A stretch of 64,000 nt of DNA from Sporopachydermia quercuum. Lineage: Eukaryota > Ascomycota > Sporopachydermiomycetes > Sporopachydermiales > Sporopachydermiaceae. Positions 20,935 through 31,333 of this stretch are shown here, in pieces. The first letter of the stretch is position 1. Each line of letters opens with the position of its first letter. Position numbers and translations under genes: made by a program. Below the pieces are notes generated by a model. It did no database searches. It saw nothing but the letters and a program-made list of their open reading frames with translations, and was not told where the DNA came from. The stretch lies in assembly GCA_001599295.1 (NCBI GenBank), contig BCGN01000008.1, positions 62,001 through 126,000 on the forward strand. Direction: 5' to 3'.

Positions 20935-22542
20935 ATGAATAGATACAATAGGATACCTACCGATGCGTGCTGTTGTTTTTGCGATGAGAGCTTAGAACAA
21001 TTGTTTGATGACGGGGAACGTATTATTGAATTACAATGTAGAGATTTCTGTCATGAGAACTGTTTGAGAGAACTTTTCGATATCGATAAGTTATATTCGG
21101 AACCAGATGAAGTATCACAGTATGACGAAGTTGACGCAAGATTAGCAATTCTACCATTATGTGGGAGATGCTTTATAACAGCTATTCCAATAGCTGACAC
21201 TATACTAGAAGATATATTCAATGATTTGCTCGTTAAACACTCTTCATTATCAACACCTTTAACAAACCCATCAAAGACCTCATTGGATTCAAACCCGTAT
21301 AATGATATCTGTTCTACTATTGCAACCAAACCTACAACTCAATCGCCAGTAGATCAATATAGCAACTTAAATAACGCTGATTTTCTCCTTAACGATGCCA
21401 ACATCCTAGAAGTGTTATCTTCTTTTAATTTAGATGTTTCTTCCTTTGGTAAGTTGCTTCTGGAAGATAATCTATCAGTAACACCAGTTGATCAGCCTGG
21501 CTCAGCCGCTGTTTCTAATACACTACTATTCACACACGCTCTCCTTTTCTTCTCTTTAGATGGAAAAGATATGAATGGTATTTTCTATCTCAACAAAGGA
21601 AATCTAAGTGTATGTTTTGCTGACAATTCTACCCCTTTCATTGGAATATCTTTCACTAATTTTTCGGCCTATCAACATACAATAGATTTACAGTTGCGTT
21701 GTCCAGATCTTGAGAGATTATTTCTTTGGTTTGAGTATTTGAAAAAGGTATCAACGCAGTATGAGTCCAATGAAAAATCGCCAATTGAATCCCAACTACC
21801 ACTTAGCATCCAAAGCAACAAAAATTCAATAAGAAACAATAACTCAAGATCCGTACGAAGATCCAGGTTCTATTCAATATTGTCAGAGAGTTTAACCAAT
21901 AATATATACGATACCAGCTACAAAACCAATGACAAGATTCAAAAAAATAATACTAGACTTGCCAAAAGAGACACAATCATAAATATTTTCAAGAGAAAAT
22001 CATCTAGGAGTATTATCAAACACAATATCTATGAAAAACCACCATCTAACATCATCCTTATCAACCATCAAAATTGTATGCCTAGAACAACAATCACTAT
22101 AATTCAAAATATCATCAGACTTTTACATATCAAACCAGAAACCAGTAACGCACATGTATTTTTTTCCTATGAAAACGAAATCAGAGGCTTTGTTGATTTA
22201 TCTAATTCAAATTGGATAGAATTTCTGCCATTTATTGGAACAAGACAATGGTTCACAACTACTATTGATGTTTCAGTCTCTTCATATTTATATATATCAC
22301 CTTTCGAATTTATTCAGAAAATGTGCAAAATAAACAAAAAGCTATCGCCAATTGTTGTTTCAGATCATTCTCTATTACAACAGGTTTATCCAAATGATAG
22401 TAAATTTCAGACAATAAAAGTTGGCTACTATCAAAATGAGAAAGAGGTTACCGATCCTAGAATGTATGAGGTTAATTATTGGGATGAAGTTGTAGAAGCA
22501 TTGGCGCTTCAATTACATCTATCATTTGATGAGTTCCTATAA
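20935..22542 (+). CDS. STE5/FAR1-like RING-PH mating-pathway scaffold (divergent)
   Basis: The 535-residue protein begins with a RING-H2-like zinc finger. It has C-x2-C (CCFCDESLEQ), then ELQCRDFCHENCLRELF, then LPLCGRCF, over about residues 12-80. This layout matches the Ste5/Far1 RING that binds G-beta Ste4. A PH-like segment follows at about 195-275 (LLFTHALLFFSL, FYLNKGNLSVCF, LRCPDLERLFLWFEYLKK). A basic, asparagine-rich linker with RSVRRSRFYS lies at about 290-365. The C-terminal 170 residues resemble a degenerate VWA-like domain and end YWDEVVEALALQLHLSFDEF. Ste5 scaffolds the MAP-kinase cascade and Far1 links G-beta-gamma to Cdc24 and inhibits Cdc28. This protein is shorter than either (917 and 830 residues), so it may represent the single ancestral type. 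It may instead be another RING-PH protein. Confidence 0.6.
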   Translation: MNRYNRIPTDACCCFCDESLEQLFDDGERIIELQCRDFCHENCLRELFDIDKLYSEPDEVSQYDEVDARLAILPLCGRCFITAIPIADTILEDIFNDLLVKHSSLSTPLTNPSKTSLDSNPYNDICSTIATKPTTQSPVDQYSNLNNADFLLNDANILEVLSSFNLDVSSFGKLLLEDNLSVTPVDQPGSAAVSNTLLFTHALLFFSLDGKDMNGIFYLNKGNLSVCFADNSTPFIGISFTNFSAYQHTIDLQLRCPDLERLFLWFEYLKKVSTQYESNEKSPIESQLPLSIQSNKNSIRNNNSRSVRRSRFYSILSESLTNNIYDTSYKTNDKIQKNNTRLAKRDTIINIFKRKSSRSIIKHNIYEKPPSNIILINHQNCMPRTTITIIQNIIRLLHIKPETSNAHVFFSYENEIRGFVDLSNSNWIEFLPFIGTRQWFTTTIDVSVSSYLYISPFEFIQKMCKINKKLSPIVVSDHSLLQQVYPNDSKFQTIKVGYYQNEKEVTDPRMYEVNYWDEVVEALALQLHLSFDEFL

Positions 22543-23164
22543 AGATAAGCGAGAGAGAACGAGATGCCAAATGTGCAATACTCATAATCTCTATAAACTG
22601 AATGTGAAAGTAAACTGAAAAATATGAATTGAAATAAGGGTAAAACCGTAATGGCAATTGATTAGAGAGAAATTCAAGGACAAAAGAAATCAAGGATATC
22701 CTGTTGATTCAATGCTGCAGAAACAGCACCACAGGTACTGTTGATTTTGATGTTAAGATGTACATATAATAATAGTAATGTGAATAAATGACCTAAAAAT
22801 AGAGGAATTTAATATCAGATTGAAGATTATAATAATTGTATGAAGTATCAGAGGACAAATATATCACTTAGTTAACTCTTGTCGTTACTCTAAATACTGA
22901 CACGATGGTCATGTAGAAACGAAAACTATCTACAAAATATCGACATATATCAAGAACCTAAGAATTGTTTATGAGTGGTTACCTACCAAAAGAATAACCT
23001 CAGATAGAAAATAGTCTGTNTATTGATAGTTTAGAAATAATCTGAGGCTTAATAAGCAAGAACTACCTTCATTTCTATTATATATGCAAAATATTATTGT
23101 ACCTGAATGCTTCTGCTTCCAAACAATGATCCTGATAATTAGTTTCTATTGCGCTCCTCTTCTT
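22543..23164. other. Convergent intergenic region between the scaffold gene and SPO71
   Basis: This short AT-rich 3' region has no conserved frame. An unread base (N) occurs at 23021. Confidence 0.45.
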
Positions 23165-26100
23165 TTAATCAATTAACTTGAATTCATCATAACCTGGTTC
23201 AGCAAAAGCGTCCATTTGATACAGAATATTATTCACCCACATTTCCTTCTCTTGTCTTGATCTACACAAAAAAACCATGGTCCGTCCTAAAATCCCCAGT
23301 CGATTAACCATCTTAACCAACGCTTTGTTATTGCTGCCCTCGCTATCTTTCTTATTACCACTATCGGGATTGACCGTGTAAATAGCTCGTTTCTTACCAA
23401 ACCAAAGACAAAAGGTTCTCATCGGTTCTTCTTCAACAGACTTCCATCCATCTTCATAAACTCTGGGCACAGCATGCTGTCCAGGATCCATCTTATCGAA
23501 CTGGAGATCTCTGTTCAATAGATCATTAGTTGTTGTGTATCCAGAGTATAAATAGCACTCTGATAATGGGATAGTAAGAACTCTTCTATAATCAATTAAC
23601 GCTTTTTGTGACCCTAAGAAATCTCTTCTGCAAGGCTCAAATAGTATAATAAACCCAGGACAAAGCACAGTATAGTATTTCTTGAAAGTACTATGTCTTC
23701 TTGATTTATAGAACAATAGACCTTTCATCAATATTGGTCTGTTATTTGATAATCCACTGACATTATGAATATAAGGATCAGCTATCCCACGAGCAGTTTC
23801 CCATTTTTCACTAGCTTCACCAATAACCGACTCTTGATACTCTTCAATGTGCAGTCTTGTTATGTTTTCATATCTTGTTTTGATGATTCGTTTGAGATCA
23901 TCTTTAATTCTCTGCCTCCAATACGTAACCAGATCGTTCAGTCTTCGAATCCATTCATTTCTTGTAACTTCACTACTGCATTGAAATCTCAGCTTATGAT
24001 CATTGTTGAGAATAACCTCAAACACAGTGTTATTATTAAATGTATCAACAGAACCATCAACGTCTTCCTCATTGGTTAAACCATCGGCATCATCTTCATC
24101 CTGTAAGTCAGAGAAATCCTGGGTTAACGAGCTATTCTTTGAAAACAGTTTCGATTTTGATACTGGTCTTCGGAGAAGAGAATCTTCCTGCACTGTGAAA
24201 TTAATACCATTATGTTTAGTACCAATAGTACTATCACTATCATCACGTTTTACACATCTGACTTCTTTGACGAGTGCTAAATCAATAATTCCACGAGTTC
24301 TCACTGCCATTGTAATCCTTCTTTGCATTTCTGCCATTGCATTAGCATCCTTTTCTAAGAATTCTTGCTTACTGACTGTTTCATTCAACCATTCAATATG
24401 ACCATGCTCATCAAGTTTATATGGTTGCAATTCATATATCAATGGTAAGTTTTTGATTATTTTCGTTTTCTTCCTCATGTCCAGCTTAACAATAGTTGCT
24501 AACTCAGGAAATGCAGGAACACACAGCAAAGGATCGCAGAAGCATAGTAAATTTTCGATAGTATAAAAATATGATACTTTATAAAACAGCCTTCCTAGAT
24601 ATTTTGATTCTTGTTCCCCATTTTTGAATGTCAATCTCGCAAGGAATCCTTCAACCGGTATAGGTTCTTCATGTAAATAGCTCTGAGCTTCTTCAAAATA
24701 GCTATCAGTAGCATTGGATTCTGCAAGAGATGAAGAAGAAATATTGGTAGGATGTAAAAATGATGATCTGGCATTAGAATTATCAATAAGTTCATCACTA
24801 GAACGGTTACGACCAGAATTGATATTAGAATCCTTTTTGTGGCCAGGTCCAACAGCAAAACCTTTATCCTCCTCTTTAAATTCTCTTTCTCTTAATTCAA
24901 TCTTCGGTAAGAGAAATCTAGCATACTGTTTCATAGGCCGCAATTCAAGATCATGAGTAAAATGCATAGACCATCCACCGTATATATATCTATGATTTTC
25001 AGCAGCAATCCATTCTATACGATCATATCTTCTCCATCCCAAACCTAAGGTATCATTTGCTTTCCAGCTATCAACAGTTGTTCTGAATTCAGGCACTTGA
25101 TTCAAATTCTCAAGCATTGTATCAATTAGAAATTTAAATAATGGTGTACTTGCCAACCATTCGTATCCATAATTCATCTTTTTCATAACTAGCGATGTAT
25201 TGAACTCACTATCTTTGGCAAGCATTTGCTTAAGAAGCTTCGGTGTTAAATAAATATCAAAGGATACGTCTAAATCAGGGACACGTACTTTCAGCAAATT
25301 TCCTGATTTAACGCCAGTTTTAAGACTTAGAAATCCAAACCATCTAATTGCTGATGAATTGGATTTACATAATAAAATGAAAATGTAAGTCCCTTTATCT
25401 AAACCTTTGGCCTTCTTGGAAGAGTTATCCTTTTTATTTTTATAATAATTCGTACCATCATCACCATTGTCATTCCTTATATCACGTTCGTTCCAAATAG
25501 CAATTGATTTATGCAAGCTGTTATAAAAATTGAGACGGGTCAGCTTTTTAATGATTTTTATGCTCATTTCAACTTTGCCGTTTTCCAAATCTTCAATACG
25601 CTTGACATCACGATGTTTGAGGAATTCTAGAATAACTGGAGCTTTGATATCACCAGTAGATCTTGCGACAACCAAGTATTCTTTCCAGCGTTCAACAACC
25701 CGGGTGTCGATCGTCTCAATATCATTGAATCCTACAGGAATGTATCCTTCTTCAGTATATTTAACTAGGATGAGCATTTTATCCATACGAATGATACTAC
25801 CCGGAGGGTATTTTGAAGTCCAACGATAGAATCTCCGTCGTTCTTTCACTGTAGAGTCATGTTTGATATCGTCTTTGGTTCCATGAGCAAATTTGCGAAC
25901 CTTATTCATCATCTTATGATGTAATCTTTCTCTTGGAGTTATTGGAATTTGAGGTGCTGCTTCAGGCATTGGCACAGGGTTCACTGATTGTAGTGTATCA
26001 AGAAAACCTTTTGTTTTTGATTTTGTCTTTGATGATTCTTCAAAACGGATTTTCTGGTCTGGTGATTCACTTATACTTACTTTCTTGCCACGAGATGCAG

Positions 26101-28831
26101 CGGCTGAACTAGCACTAATGGGTCCATTATGAGTAACAATTGGATTATCAGTATTCGTTGGTATATCACCAATAACATAATTCTTATTCTTTGCGTTGCT
26201 GCTAATAAGGCTGTTGTTACCCTCATCATCATCGTCGCTATCACAATTATAGTCATTTTCAATATCACTAGCAGTAGTTAGTTGATCATCTTCATTCTGA
26301 TTGGAGAAAGAAACACTATGAGAAGGATGTATTTTCGAAAACTTCACTTTATCCAATGGAGATGTTTCAATGGTAGTTGTAGTCGTCACATCAACTAATG
26401 AATCGGATGTTCTGGTACTAGTATTGCTATTATTACTATTACTATTAGTACTAGCATTACTATGATTACTGTGATTACTAGACGACTGTAATGATTTATT
26501 TGATTTCTTCAACGGTTTGAATGTAGGATAAAACGAGCTGCTTTCTTCATTCTCATTCTTGTAACTAGTATTATCACTGTCATAATTATTACCATTCTGA
26601 TGAGAATGTATAGTGCTATTGTTAGAAACACTAGGAGTAACTGTTTCAACTGATTCGTTGGATGAAAGACTTTGATTCGCAGAATAATAACTGGCACTGC
26701 TAATAGTGCTAGCAGTACTCATTGCAGTTCTAACATCAGCTAGACTTTCATTCTCATGTTGAGGGCTTTGTAGAGGTTCAGGTTTTGCATCAGTATTTGT
26801 AGTATTGTTAATGTCTTTATGCTTCTTGATAGGAAAAAAATGGCTATTAGCATTACTAGAAGTCTCAGTAGTATCAAGACTTCCGCCACTCCCATCAGAT
26901 TCATTATTATAGTTAATAGAAGCTGCATTATCATCGCCGTGAAAACTATCAGAACATTTTGGGTCTTTCAAATCATCATTGCTGTTGCTGAGATAATCAA
27001 ATAGCTGACCCTTTGGTGACGGTCTCTTCAATATTCCTTCATTTTCAATACTAGGATCATTGTCGTAGAAGTTGGCACCTTTTACATTCACCTTCTGGGT
27101 ATTCTTCAATATCCCTTTCAGTTTCTTCTCTCTTTTGCCATTATTGGCTGAATAATTAATATTAGGATTGTTCTCATTTCTTTGTGTATTCTCATTCAAA
27201 CGTCTACTCAAAATCTGCCTTGCTTTGGCTTTGTGATTCTTCAAATCTATTTTTATATGATTTGCAGCAGATTTCATTTTCTCTTTGCCTTTTCCTTTTT
27301 CTTTACCTGTTCCTTGTTCGATGGCTTTAATATTGAATCTTGGTTTTGATTTGGATTTCCGATTATGAAGTCCATCGAGTGCTGATGCCAATTGAGTATT
27401 GTTCTTGAGATCATCGTCTTCCAATTCTTGAATCAAATCAATGACTTCTTCTGGTTCTTTGTTCGGATCGTCATTTGCTTCTTCTAAATATTGTCTTATT
27501 CCTGTCGTTGCGTCTATTGATACATGATGGGCATTATTATTATTCTTATTCGATGACCCTTGAGTGCTGGAAGGGCTAATGCGGGATTCAGGATGAATGT
27601 GCTGAGATGCTTCATTATCGACATTAAATTCATTTGTTGGATTTTTATCATTCGATGACTTATTATGTAATGCATTAGTTGATACAATAGAAGAGTGCAA
27701 ATAAGTTCTTGCGGTTGAGTCATCTTGATCACAAAAATCTGTCGAATAATAGTCATTTCTTCCACTTGAATGACCATCACCAAATTCACCATCTGAACCA
27801 ATTGATAAAACATCTCTAAATCTATCAACATGATCATTATCACCATGACTTTTATTTTTTCTTTCATTATTTGCTAGTCTATTTTCTTCAACACTATGAT
27901 GTCTATTCCCATAATAATTATTATTACTTTCATAATCATCATCGTCATAGTCATCATCACTTACTTGTAATTCATTGAAGTCCTGTTGATTTTCACTCCA
28001 GCTTAGTACATCGTGTATTAATTCACGACGCTTTCGATCAAACCTTCTCTTAATATTAAACCTTGCGTGCATCATTTTTTTTCTCGATGCTTCTTGCATT
28101 TTCACCAAATCAGCAAATTGATCCTTAGCATAAGCTGATTGCTTTATATCTGAATTTCTGAAAGCACTACGGAATAAAGTACTAGAAGCAACGATTGATG
28201 ACTCCATTTTCCTTCTTTGCAGAGCTTTCATTAAAGTCTCAATAAATCCAACTGACTTGATCTTCAGCCATGAATTAGGTGTTGGCCCAATAAATATTAC
28301 CCTAGAACTGTTGTCCATATCATAAGGAGTACTGTATGCAAGACGATAAGCTGTAAAAGAGGGTTTTGGTACTTTAAGGTATATTTCCTTATCATGATAA
28401 TTTGGGATGGAGTCATTTCTAATATCATGATGGAAATCTCCAAACCTCGAATTTCGTCCCCCTAGTAAGTCACCTTTTAACGAACTGTCAATAGAATTGT
28501 TATCATCGTCTATTAGTATATCATGCGAGCGAATGCCACTTTCACTTTTCTCTTCATTTATACGTTCAGATTCGCCAATTTGACTCCCATTGTTATCATA
28601 CTCATCACTTCGACCCTTGTTTTTCCTTTTCACGCTTTGATACTTTAAGTCTTTATTATTCTCATAATCTCCAATCACTTCTTCCTGATTGTCTCTGTAA
28701 TTTGCTATGTGCTGATCAGCATAGTCAATATTCCTACCTTGTACCTCGACCATAGTCACAACAGGTCTACAATCAGCAGAAGCCACAATTGATTCAATAA
28801 ACCTATTATTTCCTTCTTCTTGATCATTCAT
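23165..28831 (-). CDS. SPO71: Spo71-like multi-PH sporulation protein, unusually long
   Basis: The 1888-residue protein has the Spo71 hallmarks. An N-terminal Spo7_2_N-type motif lies at about residues 175-215 (SRVIFIGPTPNSWLKIKSVG). A basic helix follows at about 255-280 (ARFNIKRRFDRKRRELIHDV). A long, acidic and N/S-rich low-complexity stretch spans about 285-960. Then come a PH-type module at about 967-1190 (FYRWTSKYPPGSIIRMDKML), a second at about 1390-1680 (VEGFLARLTFKNGEQ), and a C-terminal PH domain from about 1699 (PILMKGLLFYKSRRHSTFKK). In S. cerevisiae, Spo71 (1245 residues) recruits Vps13 to the prospore membrane with Spo73 and shapes membrane growth in meiosis II. The extra length lies mainly in the disordered middle. 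There is no intron. The gene implies that the organism can, or its ancestors could, make ascospores. Confidence 0.88.
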   Translation of the reverse strand: MNDQEEGNNRFIESIVASADCRPVVTMVEVQGRNIDYADQHIANYRDNQEEVIGDYENNKDLKYQSVKRKNKGRSDEYDNNGSQIGESERINEEKSESGIRSHDILIDDDNNSIDSSLKGDLLGGRNSRFGDFHHDIRNDSIPNYHDKEIYLKVPKPSFTAYRLAYSTPYDMDNSSRVIFIGPTPNSWLKIKSVGFIETLMKALQRRKMESSIVASSTLFRSAFRNSDIKQSAYAKDQFADLVKMQEASRKKMMHARFNIKRRFDRKRRELIHDVLSWSENQQDFNELQVSDDDYDDDDYESNNNYYGNRHHSVEENRLANNERKNKSHGDNDHVDRFRDVLSIGSDGEFGDGHSSGRNDYYSTDFCDQDDSTARTYLHSSIVSTNALHNKSSNDKNPTNEFNVDNEASQHIHPESRISPSSTQGSSNKNNNNAHHVSIDATTGIRQYLEEANDDPNKEPEEVIDLIQELEDDDLKNNTQLASALDGLHNRKSKSKPRFNIKAIEQGTGKEKGKGKEKMKSAANHIKIDLKNHKAKARQILSRRLNENTQRNENNPNINYSANNGKREKKLKGILKNTQKVNVKGANFYDNDPSIENEGILKRPSPKGQLFDYLSNSNDDLKDPKCSDSFHGDDNAASINYNNESDGSGGSLDTTETSSNANSHFFPIKKHKDINNTTNTDAKPEPLQSPQHENESLADVRTAMSTASTISSASYYSANQSLSSNESVETVTPSVSNNSTIHSHQNGNNYDSDNTSYKNENEESSSFYPTFKPLKKSNKSLQSSSNHSNHSNASTNSNSNNSNTSTRTSDSLVDVTTTTTIETSPLDKVKFSKIHPSHSVSFSNQNEDDQLTTASDIENDYNCDSDDDDEGNNSLISSNAKNKNYVIGDIPTNTDNPIVTHNGPISASSAAASRGKKVSISESPDQKIRFEESSKTKSKTKGFLDTLQSVNPVPMPEAAPQIPITPRERLHHKMMNKVRKFAHGTKDDIKHDSTVKERRRFYRWTSKYPPGSIIRMDKMLILVKYTEEGYIPVGFNDIETIDTRVVERWKEYLVVARSTGDIKAPVILEFLKHRDVKRIEDLENGKVEMSIKIIKKLTRLNFYNSLHKSIAIWNERDIRNDNGDDGTNYYKNKKDNSSKKAKGLDKGTYIFILLCKSNSSAIRWFGFLSLKTGVKSGNLLKVRVPDLDVSFDIYLTPKLLKQMLAKDSEFNTSLVMKKMNYGYEWLASTPLFKFLIDTMLENLNQVPEFRTTVDSWKANDTLGLGWRRYDRIEWIAAENHRYIYGGWSMHFTHDLELRPMKQYARFLLPKIELREREFKEEDKGFAVGPGHKKDSNINSGRNRSSDELIDNSNARSSFLHPTNISSSSLAESNATDSYFEEAQSYLHEEPIPVEGFLARLTFKNGEQESKYLGRLFYKVSYFYTIENLLCFCDPLLCVPAFPELATIVKLDMRKKTKIIKNLPLIYELQPYKLDEHGHIEWLNETVSKQEFLEKDANAMAEMQRRITMAVRTRGIIDLALVKEVRCVKRDDSDSTIGTKHNGINFTVQEDSLLRRPVSKSKLFSKNSSLTQDFSDLQDEDDADGLTNEEDVDGSVDTFNNNTVFEVILNNDHKLRFQCSSEVTRNEWIRRLNDLVTYWRQRIKDDLKRIIKTRYENITRLHIEEYQESVIGEASEKWETARGIADPYIHNVSGLSNNRPILMKGLLFYKSRRHSTFKKYYTVLCPGFIILFEPCRRDFLGSQKALIDYRRVLTIPLSECYLYSGYTTTNDLLNRDLQFDKMDPGQHAVPRVYEDGWKSVEEEPMRTFCLWFGKKRAIYTVNPDSGNKKDSEGSNNKALVKMVNRLGILGRTMVFLCRSRQEKEMWVNNILYQMDAFAEPGYDEFKLID

Positions 28832-30151
28832 ACTATAATAGATCTATCAAAGGAAGAATAAAGATAACAATAATTATAAAAATAAGAATGAAAAGATAAA
28901 CAAATATAAATATGAATGAGTTAACAATATTCACCCAAAATGTGATGTATGTTGAATGCATAGATTGTATACATTTACCTGTGCCAAGCTACTTTTGGGT
29001 ATTCATACATTACCGCCTCGATCATGGGAATTGGTTAGACTACTTGTTGGTTTTACTTGTTGATGAAACGAATAGTCAAACGCACGGCTGGTGGGATGCA
29101 TTTGTTTCTAACGAGACAAATAGATAGTATGTGAAGAGAATATAGTTGATGGATTAAATGTTTGGCTAGAAAGTGATAGATAAGCTGATCATGAGGAATA
29201 GCAAGGAACAACACATCTGTGAGTTTGACTGAGAATTATTGTGATGAGATTAGTTAACTGAGGTCATAGTATGGGGAAAAGATAAGGTTCAAGGTTTATG
29301 CAGATGGTGCAAGACGAAATAGCTCAGAGAGTGGAGAGATTCAGGTAGATTGGAAGGGTATAGAAAAGGCTGTATAATTTGTTTTATTTTACTAGAACGT
29401 AAATGGTTTCAAAATGCTATTAAGGGAAGAAGTTTCTGATTGACGAAATAAAGGAATTGGTATTCTTTCTGATGGTGCAAAATTGAGAGAAAGGATGTAT
29501 ATCAAATAAGCTTTTAAGTTGTCTGCATGAAAGGTATAAGTGCAGAAGCTTGACTTTGCTGACATAAACTCAAAAAAAGAAAAAAAGTGGCATATACTTG
29601 ATAGTTTGTAGTTGTTCATTTGTTCGTTCCTTTGAATGGCTTAATGTAAGGTTTTGTCCTACGTATTTTGATAAGAAAAAGTCGATTTTACGAATTTTGA
29701 AACCTTTGGGATGCTTTAGACTCTTTCTGATTGAAATGTACTTTGATCTTGTTGGTAAATGCATATAGCAGCATATTAGTGTTGCACAACTATGCAGTAT
29801 TATGCATATATGCCTCTCACTTAAACGTAAATCTTCATTCAAGAGAATAGCTTTCAAACAATCTATTAAAAGAACTTATACAACTAGACAAATCAACGGT
29901 TAATAAGTAACCCTCTCAACTTACCATTGAGAATAATGTGTCAACTGATGCAAACCCTCCATTCCTTCTGTTCAACCTTTGATTCTCCAATTATCTTCCA
30001 AACCTGTCCAAGACCTATTAACCAAAAACAGAGCATCAAATAGAAATTCAATGATATAATATGCTTCCCAAATGCTCCTCTTTCTCCTCCTCTATGTACA
30101 AACTTTCCAGGATTAATCTAACCGTGATTCTATCAACCAATCTATCCTGTT
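28832..30151. other. SPO71 promoter region and 3' flank of the LysM gene
   Basis: This 1.3-kb region shows no conserved coding frame on either strand. A 71-codon ATG-started frame (28912-29127, plus) and minus-strand frames at 29392-29857 lack any family signature. The right end contains T-rich 3' sequence of the LysM gene. Confidence 0.4.
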
Positions 30152-31333
30152 CTATGACTCTTTATAATGATCAGTTAACTCAATTCTGTCTCCTTGATCG
30201 TCTACCAATGAATTAAAATAAGATTTCTGAACTTTGTCCCATTCATCATGCAGACGACCATATATCTTTTTCATAAGCTTCTGAAAGTTATCGCTACTAT
30301 CGTATTCAATAATACCATTCCCACTGATAACTGATTTTGATCCCCTAATATCATTAGCTGTTGAAACCTCCTTTGACGCTTTTGCCATAGTTTTAGCGGG
30401 CTCAATACCTAAAGTAAGATCGTTGAGACTTTCATCAACTCTTCCAGAAACTATTTTCCTTGACTCTCTCTGTGTTGACCTTCCTTTGAAGCAAGACAGA
30501 AATAGTTTTGGAATCTGAACAACAGCAACAAATTTCTCATTCTTTAGTTTCCTATACCCAACAATTTGTATTTTTTCATCAAGACCATAATCTGTTACTT
30601 CACTATCTTTCTCAACAAACTGTTTGATCAAATCAAGCTTCAACCTTTGGGATAGCTTCATCAAGGGGATTTCCTCGATATTAGGATAGTCAACGTATGC
30701 ATCATATGCTTTTTTGTTGCTCCATCCAGATGTACTTCTAGCTTTTTTACCACCAATTAAGCCTTGTCTACTCTCTACTTCTTTGGTATTAAAATTTCCA
30801 TCAACACCTGCTAGATCTTTTGGACCTTTCAGTTTAAACACTTCATCCATTTGCTTTAGAGCACTTACTATATCCTGAATATCACCAGCGGATTCATTAG
30901 TTATTTCTTTCCTATTATTTCCATTCACTATATCTGCATTAACCAATTCCTCACCAAATGTATCATCTAAAAACTCAACCACATCAAAATCTGGCCTCCG
31001 TTTATTAGCATCAACTTCCAAAAGAGTTTGAGTATTCCTTGCTGACAAAACCACAGTTTTATACTTATTCATTTCCCCATCACAATCCTCAACAGGAATT
31101 ATCAGAATTCTGTGGGTACGATATGCTATGTTGTTTGACCAAATTCTATTGACTCTTCTTACCCTATCTAGTGTCACATTGTACTCTATGCAAATACCTT
31201 GTAACGTTTCATCGTGTGTCATAACATGAGCATAAACCTGTATCAGCGCTTCAATTTCTGCACTTTTAGTTTTAGCTATTATCTCCGAGTTTCGGTTGCT
31301 TCTTTTATGAAGCTGTTGTGAAGAATGATCCAT
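30152..31333 (-). CDS. Intracellular LysM-domain protein
   Basis: The first ATG is at 31333; an upstream GTG is not needed. The 393-residue protein has a single LysM domain at about residues 30-80: VYAHVMTHDETLQGICIEYN, then VDxVRRVNRIWSNN-type sequence and a closing ILIIPVED. There is no signal peptide, so this is the cytosolic type of LysM protein (as in animal LYSMD1/2 and many fungal homologues), not a secreted chitin-binding effector. The rest is charged and mostly without recognisable domains. A basic, serine-containing region lies near GGKKARSTSGWSNKKAYDAY, and the C-terminal third is hydrophilic. I cannot name an S. cerevisiae counterpart. The function of the cytosolic LysM family in fungi is poorly known. 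Confidence 0.75.
   Translation of the reverse strand: MDHSSQQLHKRSNRNSEIIAKTKSAEIEALIQVYAHVMTHDETLQGICIEYNVTLDRVRRVNRIWSNNIAYRTHRILIIPVEDCDGEMNKYKTVVLSARNTQTLLEVDANKRRPDFDVVEFLDDTFGEELVNADIVNGNNRKEITNESAGDIQDIVSALKQMDEVFKLKGPKDLAGVDGNFNTKEVESRQGLIGGKKARSTSGWSNKKAYDAYVDYPNIEEIPLMKLSQRLKLDLIKQFVEKDSEVTDYGLDEKIQIVGYRKLKNEKFVAVVQIPKLFLSCFKGRSTQRESRKIVSGRVDESLNDLTLGIEPAKTMAKASKEVSTANDIRGSKSVISGNGIIEYDSSDNFQKLMKKIYGRLHDEWDKVQKSYFNSLVDDQGDRIELTDHYKES

Noticed and set aside
26077-27867. Several isoleucine/methionine-rich frames antisense or out of frame within SPO71
   Set aside because: They are shadows of D/N/S-rich codons in the SPO71 frame and have the biased composition expected from that.
28912-29127. 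71-codon ATG-started frame in the SPO71 promoter
   Set aside because: Composition is unremarkable, no family is recognised, and it lies in the upstream region of a divergently placed real gene.
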